48,829 nt of DNA from UBA11512 sp964623895 (GTDB lineage Bacteria; Bacillota; Clostridia; Oscillospirales; CAG-272): assembly GCA_964623895.1 (NCBI GenBank), contig CAZUWA010000008.1:1-48829 (forward strand), in the 5' to 3' direction. Position numbers and translations under genes: made by a program. This document shows positions 1 to 7,050 of this stretch, in pieces. The notes under the pieces were generated by a model. That model was not told the DNA's origin and searched no databases. It saw only the letters and a program-made list of their open reading frames with translations. The stretch's first letter is position 1, and each line of letters opens with the position of its first letter.

Positions 1-2055
1 CACCGTCCCGTCTGCTCGCAAATATTTTTCGGCTTCTGTCTGCGTTTGGAAACGATAGTATCCATCATCCAGTTTGATCGGAATCCACGTTTCGGTATAA
101 CTGCTCGGAGCGCTCGTCAATCTTGTGGGGACTGTTTGCTCCGCACTCTGCCCGACTGTCAGGTGAGAATGCGTTTCAATATTTTCGAAAGTAAAGTTCC
201 CTACATCCGGTGAAACATTTCCCAAAACGATCCACGCATGTTCATCAATAGCCGAACTGCTACTTAACGTCAAGGTGCAGTCGGTGACATTCAAGTGTAA
301 GAATCCTCCTCCGGTGTTCGAATAAAAGAGATAAGAATCACAAGAACTGTTTTCAAGGATCGGTGCCCAAAAACATTCCGTAGAAGGTTCCTCTGCCAGA
401 TAGGACACCGCTGACACAGTACCGTTGGTTTCTGCCTTCAGACAGATATTTGAATTCTCATAGGAACGGATCACATACTCTCCGTATCCTGTCAGATATT
501 CTTCAAAGATCCACCGATAAGGCGTGGTACCTGCGGTAGGAATATTGTTCTCATCCAAAGAGAGATAGTGGGTGATACCGTCATCCGTTCTTCCGATGAA
601 ACAAACCTTTTCATCGAAATTCTCCCGCAAGGAATAAGCAACCTTCAACACCGGGCGCTTCTGCAGATCCGTTTCGGTAGAACCGTAATAGGAAACGCAC
701 CTCGTTCCGCTATTGGAAGCAGAGATTCGGGGCATCAGGAGATACGTGGGGGTGCTTCCCGTTTCGTAATAATCTAACGGTAGCGACATTGCCGTAGTGA
801 CGCTCGAAGTCGAAACGGTGTTGTAAGAGAATCTCGCTCCGCTTGGCGCAAAGTCTGTAGACAGAGGGTCGTCGTCCGCTTCGAGACGGTAGTTAAAAAT
901 TCCGATAGATCCGGTCTGCTCTTTGACCGTCAAGGTCAAAGTCATACTCTTGACCTCGTAATGCGCCGTATCGACACTTGGATACCCCGTGCTCGGAATA
1001 TACAGATCGGTGTAGGTGCGCACGACAGAATTGCCGCTATTGGCAAAACCTACGGAAATACTGTTGCTTGTTTTGCTGACGGTCGTTCCGTCGTTCGTAT
1101 AGGTGTTCGTCGTCAACCGATTTCCTTTCAGTGTTTCGTTTGAAACCAAAGGATCAAAGGTAATGGGATATACCCGCTCGTCGGAAGATAGCCATGTGAC
1201 ATCCGGCATATAAGTTACAGTATAGCCGGCAACGGTTTGTCGCAAGGTCACCGACACAGTGGTGCAAACACTTCCTGCCGCATCAAAAACATAGGGTGAC
1301 GAAACACTGTAAACCGTCTTTCCTGTCGAATCGGTAAAATGCAAACTGCCGTCCGCATCCGCCGTTGCCGCCAACTCCGTCACAGTATATTCTGTTTGGA
1401 AACCGACAACGTCTGTGTTCCGCTCCAAAATGATATCCTCTTTCAATCCATTGCCTATTATAGTATATTTAGAGGAGATCTCCGAGCTAAGTCCGTAGGC
1501 AGCGCTACTCGTCAGAGATGTGACAAAGGAATTCAGTTCAAAGGTGGCATCGGAAACTTTTTGTCCGCTAAAATTGTTCTCCGAACCGACCTCTGCTCGC
1601 AAATTAAGGGGAATCAGTTCCGGGGAAAGAGTGCTTTCGTTTTTGATCACGCGAGTGACCATTGAAAGCGCAGGCGCATGCTCCCCTTGCACCGTGACCG
1701 GGTAGTCGGTGCTTTTGGTTGCCAAAGAAACGGAAAAGCGTCGGTTTCCGGCATTTTCATATCGACCGGTTTCGGCATTCAAAGTCAGACGATTGTCTAA
1801 ATCCTCAAATCCCCCCTTCCCGTCAGCCTGATGCACATCCTGCGCATAGGTCACGGCGATCACACTTCCATCTGAGCAGACAAAGTGTTTCTCCGCCTCT
1901 TTGCGCTTGCTCACATCTTCATACAGGATCTCCGGTTCCGAGTCCTCTTCTGCAGCATACATCCCGATGCAAAAGATGGGCAACAGCAGTACAAATACCA
2001 AAAACAGCGCTGTCATTTTCCGTGGAAGTACAATCTTTTCAAATATTCTTTTCAT
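1..2055 (-). CDS. Secreted surface protein of unknown function, C-terminus beyond window edge
   Basis: The frame is open from an ATG at 2055 to base 1 (685 codons, no stop), so the protein is partial. An ideal ribosome binding site (gaaaggaggaacact) precedes the ATG. Residues 1-33 form a signal peptide with a basic start, a hydrophobic core and a small-residue end before an acidic segment. The middle part ends in a YPITFDP motif. Together with the preceding beta-rich stretch, this resembles the N-terminal module of large clostridial wall-associated proteins carrying DNRLRE or RHS regions. Further on, a segment around residues 510-620 with spaced Trp and Leu positions could be a RICIN-like beta-trefoil; that is a weak guess. 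The role is unknown, and an extracellular or wall location is inferred from the signal peptide. It is separated from tpiA by its own promoter region. Confidence 0.8.
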   Translation of the reverse strand, partial: MKRIFEKIVLPRKMTALFLVFVLLLPIFCIGMYAAEEDSEPEILYEDVSKRKEAEKHFVCSDGSVIAVTYAQDVHQADGKGGFEDLDNRLTLNAETGRYENAGNRRFSVSLATKSTDYPVTVQGEHAPALSMVTRVIKNESTLSPELIPLNLRAEVGSENNFSGQKVSDATFELNSFVTSLTSSAAYGLSSEISSKYTIIGNGLKEDIILERNTDVVGFQTEYTVTELAATADADGSLHFTDSTGKTVYSVSSPYVFDAAGSVCTTVSVTLRQTVAGYTVTYMPDVTWLSSDERVYPITFDPLVSNETLKGNRLTTNTYTNDGTTVSKTSNSISVGFANSGNSVVRTYTDLYIPSTGYPSVDTAHYEVKSMTLTLTVKEQTGSIGIFNYRLEADDDPLSTDFAPSGARFSYNTVSTSSVTTAMSLPLDYYETGSTPTYLLMPRISASNSGTRCVSYYGSTETDLQKRPVLKVAYSLRENFDEKVCFIGRTDDGITHYLSLDENNIPTAGTTPYRWIFEEYLTGYGEYVIRSYENSNICLKAETNGTVSAVSYLAEEPSTECFWAPILENSSCDSYLFYSNTGGGFLHLNVTDCTLTLSSSSAIDEHAWIVLGNVSPDVGNFTFENIETHSHLTVGQSAEQTVPTRLTSAPSSYTETWIPIKLDDGYYRFQTQTEAEKYLRADGTV

Positions 2056-2333
2056 AGTGTTCCTCCTTTCACAGATTTTCCGTGTTGCGATCATTTGAGA
2101 CTGTTTTGCACCTATTTGTTTTTTGCTCGGCAACGCTCCTTTCTTTCTACACCATTATTATACTATTACGCTTTTCCTGTCTTGCACACCAAAGCGAAAC
2201 TTTTTTCAAGTCCTCCACCTTTATAGACAGATATTTTTCAAAAAAATCAACGCAAGATTCGTTTTTTGTAAATTTTTAATATATTTTTTATGTGCGGCTC
2301 TCGCCTACTTTCTTTAAAAATCCACCGGACATG

Positions 2334-2427
2334 TAAAAAAACACACGGTCCCCCATAGTAACGACATTTGGAGACCGTGCGTTATCAATATACTTATCTG
2401 GAGTCACCAAATCGGTCGCTCTTTGAC
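2334..2427 (-). ncRNA. Candidate small RNA or leader RNA ending in an intrinsic terminator
   Basis: A promoter at 2434-2462 would start a leftward RNA near 2427. About 90 nt later it meets a 10-bp stem (CACGGTCTCC with GGGGACCGTG, one G-T pair) followed by a run of seven U. Before the terminator, ATTTGG can pair with CCAAAT inside the terminator's 5' arm and loop, so an alternative fold that blocks termination is possible. An 11-codon frame starts at the predicted 5' end without a ribosome binding site. It could be a free small RNA or a riboswitch-type leader of the surface protein 270 bases downstream. It matches no motif I recognise. Confidence 0.45.
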
Positions 2428-2433
2428 ATGCTT

Positions 2434-2462
2434 ATTGTAACATACTATTATATGATTGTCAA
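2434..2462 (-). promoter_or_regulatory. Sigma-A promoter of the small transcription unit
   Basis: TTGACA at 2457-2462 and TACAAT at 2434-2439 on the minus strand are separated by exactly 17 bases. This is one of the best vegetative promoter matches in the window. It reads leftward into the 2334-2427 element. Confidence 0.7.
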
Positions 2463-2635
2463 GTATTCTTTTTGTAAAAAAACCAAAAAATCTCGCAAGA
2501 TAGATTTCTTTTTGTTTAAAATGCTTGACCTGCAACAGAACGGACGAGAAATACACTTTTATGGTAGAACAATCTCAAGCTCAGATCGGAAGCGTTTGTG
2601 ACTGCTCCTTTTTCACATTTTAAAACAAGACAACA

Positions 2636-2675
2636 CGCGACAGTTCATTACCCTTTTCGGTAAATTACTGTCGCG
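2636..2675 (-). terminator. Intrinsic terminator after tpiA
   Basis: A 9-bp perfect stem (CGCGACAGT with ACTGTCGCG) extends inwards through TTACC/GGTAA. It starts 23 bases after the tpiA stop. The leftward tail is GT-rich rather than a clean U-run, while the rightward tail reads GTTTTCAGTGCTTTT, so it may act in both directions. Confidence 0.65.
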
Positions 2676-2698
2676 TTTTCAGTGCTTTTATTATGATT

Positions 2699-3466
2699 TT
2701 ATTGAGCCGCGTTGACAATTACCGCGAAATCAGGTGCTTTCAAGGATGCACCGCCGATCAAACCGCCGTCGATGTTCTCCATATTCAAAAGTCCTTCGCA
2801 GTTCTTTGCATTCATCGATCCGCCGTACTGAATGATGATGCCCTTTGCCGCCTGCTTGCCGTACTTTTCGCCAATCACATTACGGATAATGCCGCAAACC
2901 TCATCTGCTTCCTGATTGGTTGCAGTTTTGCCCGTACCGATCGCCCATACAGGTTCATAAGCAATGATAACATTCTCAAGCTGTTCAAACGGAACGTCAT
3001 GAAGCGCCAACTTGGTCTGTCTTGAAACCACTTCTGCTGTGATACCGCATTCTCTCTCCCAAAGCTGTTCACCAACGCAAATAATAGTCTTCAACCCACC
3101 GTTCAGCGCTGCCTTTGCTCTCTTGTTGACAGTTTCATCGGTCTCGCCAAAATACTGTCTTCTCTCGGAGTGACCGACGATCACATACTGTACGCCGCAT
3201 TCTTTCAGCATGGAAACAGAAATTTCCCCTGTAAACGCACCCTTTTCCTCAAAATGCACATTCTGTGCGCCGACCTTTATGATCGTGCCTTTGACTGCCT
3301 GCGCAACAGCGGGAATATCAACATAAGGAACGCAGACAACGATGTCGCACCCCTTCTTGCCCTTGACCTGCGCATAAATATCAGAAACCAGTTCCTTTGC
3401 TGTAGCGGGCGTCATATTCATTTTCCAGTTGCCCGCAATTACTTTTCTTCTTTTTCTTGTGCTCAT
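2699..3466 (-). CDS. tpiA: Triosephosphate isomerase
   Basis: TpiA interconverts dihydroxyacetone phosphate and glyceraldehyde 3-phosphate in cytosolic glycolysis and gluconeogenesis. The 255-residue protein has the normal family length and all catalytic features: NWKMN with the active Lys at 15, GHSERR with the electrophilic His at 99, and AYEPVWAIGTG with the base Glu at 171. The C-terminal GG phosphate loop motif (YGGS) is also present. The gene starts 21 bases after pgk on the same strand, so the two share a transcript. The ribosome binding site (AAAGGATT) is moderate. The gene is followed by a hairpin terminator, making it last in its operon. Identification is secure. Confidence 0.97.
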   Translation of the reverse strand: MSTRKRRKVIAGNWKMNMTPATAKELVSDIYAQVKGKKGCDIVVCVPYVDIPAVAQAVKGTIIKVGAQNVHFEEKGAFTGEISVSMLKECGVQYVIVGHSERRQYFGETDETVNKRAKAALNGGLKTIICVGEQLWERECGITAEVVSRQTKLALHDVPFEQLENVIIAYEPVWAIGTGKTATNQEADEVCGIIRNVIGEKYGKQAAKGIIIQYGGSMNAKNCEGLLNMENIDGGLIGGASLKAPDFAVIVNAAQ

Positions 3467-3487
3467 TTCTTTTTAATCCTTTTGTTA

Positions 3488-4798
3488 TTATTTGTCGTTT
3501 AAGCAAGCGATACCCGGCAGATCCAGTCCTTCAAGGAACTCAAGGGATGCGCCACCGCCGGTGGAGATATGCGTAATCTTGTCTGCAAAGCCAAACTGCT
3601 CGCATGCCGCTGCGGAGTCACCGCCGCCGACGATAGATGTGCAGTCGGAATCAGCCAAGGCCTGTGCAAGTGCTACCGTACCCTTCGCAAGAGTGGGATT
3701 TTCGAACACGCCCATCGGACCGTTCCAGACGACTGTCTTTGCGTTTGCGATCTCTGCAGAGAACAGCGCTCTTGTTTTTTCGCCGATATCAAGACCCATC
3801 ATATCAACCGGAATTTCGGAAGATGCAACAATCTTAGTCTCGATCTCTGCGTCAATCGGATCCGGGAAGGAAGCTGCAACAACAGTATCAACGGGAAGAA
3901 GCAACTTCACGCCCTTCTCCTCTGCCTTTTTCAGCATTTCTTTGCAGTATTCCACCTGTTCACCCTCAAAGAGAGAGGTACCGATGCCGTAACCCTTGGC
4001 AGCAAGGAAAGTATATGCCATGCCGCCGCCAATGATCAACGTATCGACCTTTGAAAGCAGGTTGTTGATGACCTTCAATTTATCGGAAACCTTCGCACCG
4101 CCGAGAATCGCAACGAACGGTCTCTGCGGATCTTCCAGAGCCTTACCCATAACGGAAATCTCTTTTTCGATCAGATAACCGCAAACTGCAGGCAGATAAT
4201 CAGCAACAGCGGCGGTAGAAGCGTGTCTTCTGTGTGCCGTGCCGAATGCATCGTTGACAAAGATCTCAGCCATCGAAGCAAGCTCCTTCGCAAACTCCGG
4301 ATCTGCCTTCTCTTCTTCTGCGTGGAATCTTACATTTTCAAGAAGCATCACATCTCCGTTCTGAAGTGCTGCAGCCTTTGTCTTAGCATCCGGACCGATG
4401 ACATCGGAAGCCATGATGACTTCCTTGCCAAGATACTCGGAAAGTTTTACAGCAACAGGTGCAAGAGATAATTTCTTGACGTCCTTCTTTGCCTTTTCAA
4501 GCAACTCTGCGGTAGCAGCCTCCTGCTCTTCTGCAGGCAACTTTTCGATCTTTGCCTTTTCCTTTTTGTTCAACTTCAATTTTTCGTTGAACACATTGTG
4601 GGGCTTGCCCATGTGAGAGCAAAGAATGACTCTCGCACCCTGTGCGATCAGGTACTTGATGGTGGGCAGTGCACCGACGATTCTCTTATCGCTGGTAATG
4701 ACGCCGTCTTTCATCGGAACATTGAAGTCGCAACGGACGAAGCAGGTCTTGCCGGCAACATCAACATTTTCAATGCTTTTCTTGTTATACATTGACAT
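3488..4798 (-). CDS. pgk: Phosphoglycerate kinase with a lysine-rich insertion
   Basis: Pgk transfers phosphate from 1,3-bisphosphoglycerate to ADP in glycolysis. The substrate-binding start FVRCDFNVP, the LCSHMGKP segment, LGGAKVSDK, the nucleotide-site WNGPMGVFE and the C-terminal GGGDSAAA and STGGGASLE loops are all visible. At 436 residues it is longer than the usual 390-417. The excess is a charged stretch of about 35 residues, rich in Lys and Glu, directly after SHMGKP (residues about 67-105), before the conserved SLAPVA. The ATG at 4798 is preceded by gaggtg at good spacing; a second ATG two codons later is possible. No gap gene is next to it. A promoter lies just upstream. Confidence 0.97.
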   Translation of the reverse strand: MSMYNKKSIENVDVAGKTCFVRCDFNVPMKDGVITSDKRIVGALPTIKYLIAQGARVILCSHMGKPHNVFNEKLKLNKKEKAKIEKLPAEEQEAATAELLEKAKKDVKKLSLAPVAVKLSEYLGKEVIMASDVIGPDAKTKAAALQNGDVMLLENVRFHAEEEKADPEFAKELASMAEIFVNDAFGTAHRRHASTAAVADYLPAVCGYLIEKEISVMGKALEDPQRPFVAILGGAKVSDKLKVINNLLSKVDTLIIGGGMAYTFLAAKGYGIGTSLFEGEQVEYCKEMLKKAEEKGVKLLLPVDTVVAASFPDPIDAEIETKIVASSEIPVDMMGLDIGEKTRALFSAEIANAKTVVWNGPMGVFENPTLAKGTVALAQALADSDCTSIVGGGDSAAACEQFGFADKITHISTGGGASLEFLEGLDLPGIACLNDK

Positions 4799-4855
4799 AA
4801 CTATTCACCTCATCATTTGATTTATAAATTTTAAGGATAATTGTTCCTACCCTTT

Positions 4856-4884
4856 ATGATAGCACATTTTCCTTTTTTTTACAA
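4856..4884 (-). promoter_or_regulatory. Promoter of pgk-tpiA
   Basis: On the minus strand TTGTAA (4879-4884) and TATCAT (4856-4861) are 17 bases apart. The start point would be near 4849, leaving a leader of about 50 bases before pgk. Confidence 0.6.
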
Positions 4885-4973
4885 CAACTTTTTTGCATTT
4901 TTCACCGTTTTTTCGATTTTTTTGGATACTTGACGGCAAACTTACCTATGTTGGGGCAGATTTTTGCCGTTTT

Positions 4974-6368
4974 TCACTCTGCCATATAATATTTATCATC
5001 AATAGCAGTCTGCAATTTATAAAGAAACACCGCAAATGCCGCAAAAAGAATCAATACCCCGATCCATTCGGTATATTCGATCAGTTTGCTTCCCGAAAAC
5101 AGTCTGAATGCCCGGTACACTGCACCTGTTGCCGGTGTGACAAAAGCGAGAACGGAAAGGACTCCGATCCATCTGCCCAACCCTTTGCGCACTGCTTCCC
5201 CTTTTTGTTTGCTCGTTCCGTTCCGATCTTCATACATAGATCCGGTATGCTCGGCGATCATCGGTGGAAAGATCTTCACAAAGAAGAACAAGAACAGCGC
5301 CCACGCGATACAGTTGAGAATGCCCAATCCGACCATGACGAAGAAAAACGGCAGTTTTTCCGGATAATGCAGCAATACCGTTGCCATTGCATCATAAAAA
5401 CCGACCTCGGAATTGACTGTTACACTGCTATAGAACCACAGAATATAGCACCATTCCGTCAGCGCCGTCAAAAAGTATATACCGCAGAAAACAAATGCCT
5501 TTTTGCATACCTTCGGATAGAGATCATACAAGAACGCAATGCCTGCGCTAAAGAGCAGTGCCGCCGCAAAATCCGGCAGGACATCTATTCCGCTCAGCCT
5601 AAGGGGCGCAAGCAACACCAACGCCAAAATGAACAGCGTCGTCGCAATTCTCAAATTCCGATAGGTCAGGATCTCATGTTTTTCCGCAACCTCATTTCGG
5701 TAATGCTCGTCTAACTGCACAAGAAAAGTCTTTTGCTTTCCAACCACTCTGAAATAGCGGAAAATATACAACCACCAACCAATGCCGTAAGCCGCAACGA
5801 CCAACAGATTGACTACCGTTAATACGGTATATAAGAATTCCGCAACCGCCGCTTTGTCTGCAGCTCCTGCTGTCACATCTCCTTCCTGCCCGGTCAACCG
5901 TGTTAATTCCGGCAACATGACCAACAAATTTTTCAAGATGGAGATCAGCACCGTCAAATGGGTCAGTGCATTGAACCCACTGTACACCGGCGTGCAGTCA
6001 AGGCGCATCCCCTGATAGCTGATACCCTCAAACAGTTTTGCCATTCCGTAAGCAAACAGGATGCCTTCACCCAGCCCGAAGCAGAATGTAAAGATCAGCA
6101 TCCACACCTGTCCCGATCCGACATCGTGTGGAAAAAAGAGGGTCAGCCACTTTGCGGCATTGACCAATGCCAGAATGAGCAAGCATTTTCTTGCATTTGC
6201 TGCTCTGCTATCAATCTCTGCCAGTTTGTATGTCCCCAAGACTACCAACAACGCGCCTATGAAATCGGGCAAAATGTCAATGACCATATAGTTTGGATTG
6301 ACAAAAAACGCAAGTCCGATCAGCACCAACACATGGTTGATCGGAGAACTTTTTGAAAGCAGTTTCAT
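4974..6368 (-). CDS. Polytopic membrane protein with duplicated LPDF motif, function unknown
   Basis: The 464-residue protein is almost entirely hydrophobic segments, perhaps ten to twelve membrane spans, with no recognised catalytic motif. The segment IDILPDFIGALL near residues 30-41 returns as IDVLPDFAAALL near 263-274. In both copies it is followed by a hydrophobic stretch and a small acidic-basic turn, so the protein looks like an internal duplication. The same motif (GVLPAFIGYF) opens the neighbouring upstream protein. I have seen such LPDFIG membrane proteins in clostridial genomes but know of no function. The start lies two bases after the upstream stop and lacks a strong ribosome binding site, suggesting translational coupling. 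It is last in the secA transcript. Confidence 0.85.
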   Translation of the reverse strand: MKLLSKSSPINHVLVLIGLAFFVNPNYMVIDILPDFIGALLVVLGTYKLAEIDSRAANARKCLLILALVNAAKWLTLFFPHDVGSGQVWMLIFTFCFGLGEGILFAYGMAKLFEGISYQGMRLDCTPVYSGFNALTHLTVLISILKNLLVMLPELTRLTGQEGDVTAGAADKAAVAEFLYTVLTVVNLLVVAAYGIGWWLYIFRYFRVVGKQKTFLVQLDEHYRNEVAEKHEILTYRNLRIATTLFILALVLLAPLRLSGIDVLPDFAAALLFSAGIAFLYDLYPKVCKKAFVFCGIYFLTALTEWCYILWFYSSVTVNSEVGFYDAMATVLLHYPEKLPFFFVMVGLGILNCIAWALFLFFFVKIFPPMIAEHTGSMYEDRNGTSKQKGEAVRKGLGRWIGVLSVLAFVTPATGAVYRAFRLFSGSKLIEYTEWIGVLILFAAFAVFLYKLQTAIDDKYYMAE

Positions 6369-6370
6369 TT

Positions 6371-7039
6371 TTATTTTCTCTTTTTCTTCTTTTTGTTTGT
6401 CGGACGCTCGCTGTTTCCGTCATTCTGCTCAGTTCTTTTGAAGACAGAGGTAACCCGACGGTTGAGCGCCGTTTCCTGTTCCATTTCCTCCTCCCCTTCC
6501 GGACAGATCCACATGTAACAGGAAAAGGTCAGTGCGATCAGAATACCCAGTACTGCAAATGGGATGATCAGGGTGTACCAGCTGAGGACGGAAGTGATCG
6601 GATTGCTCACGCCAAAAATCACAAGCAAGACCGCCGCCAGTTCGATGATCAAACAGACTGTCAGGACAACTGCCGAAACATTACAGCTCATCACAGTCTT
6701 TTCTCGTCCTGTATCGTCGGCAATCTTTCGAAGTGCCGGCAAAAGTGTCAATGCGCACGCAAACAGTACCAGATCCATTGCCAATCCAAACCCACCGGAA
6801 ACAGAAATCACCGTTTGATTCTTGCCGAAATATCCGACGATGGCAAGGATCATGTCAACGACCCCGAGCACCCCCGCGACTGTCATTACCGTACGCGGCA
6901 GTTTGAACCTCTCCTCGTAATCGCACAGCTTTTTGCAGCCGTATGCACAGACAAAATAACCGATGAATGCCGGCAAAACACCATATGCCGTCATGGTGAG
7001 GATCAATGTCAATCCAATAAATACGATTCCAAAGCCCAT
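6371..7039 (-). CDS. Small membrane protein related to its downstream neighbour, function unknown
   Basis: The protein has 222 residues with about six hydrophobic spans and a very basic C-terminus (PTNKKKKKRK) that should lie in the cytoplasm. Residues 20-45 carry GVLPAFIGYF followed by a charged turn, matching the LPDFIG motif found twice in the next gene, so the two probably share a fold. The gene begins 11 bases after secA and ends two bases before its neighbour, so all three belong to one transcript. Location next to secA could hint at envelope biogenesis, but that link is only positional. No function can be assigned. Confidence 0.8.
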   Translation of the reverse strand: MGFGIVFIGLTLILTMTAYGVLPAFIGYFVCAYGCKKLCDYEERFKLPRTVMTVAGVLGVVDMILAIVGYFGKNQTVISVSGGFGLAMDLVLFACALTLLPALRKIADDTGREKTVMSCNVSAVVLTVCLIIELAAVLLVIFGVSNPITSVLSWYTLIIPFAVLGILIALTFSCYMWICPEGEEEMEQETALNRRVTSVFKRTEQNDGNSERPTNKKKKKRK

Positions 7040-7050
7040 GTTAATCCCGC

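Larger units (their letters stand above)
2056..2698. other. Intergenic region with small transcription unit
   Basis: This 643-base gap between tpiA and the leftward surface protein gene holds, in leftward order, the tpiA terminator, a consensus promoter, a short transcribed segment with its own terminator, and an AT-rich stretch of about 270 bases leading to the surface protein. A TATAAT-like -10 for the surface gene lies at 2157-2162 on the minus strand, but I see no good -35 for it. No open frame here has a ribosome binding site or a recognisable product. Confidence 0.6.

Noticed and set aside
2157..2162. Promoter for the left-edge surface protein
   Set aside because: A TATAAT is present at the right place, but no -35 within 16-19 bases matches more than half of TTGACA.
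2368..2601. Small rightward gene in the 2056-2698 gap
   Set aside because: The 77-residue frame has no ribosome binding site, crosses a promoter and has no recognised features.
4933..4970. Terminator after the 464-residue membrane protein
   Set aside because: ACGGCAAA/TTTGCCGT pairs, but the U-run is only on the rightward side where no gene ends, so I do not list it.
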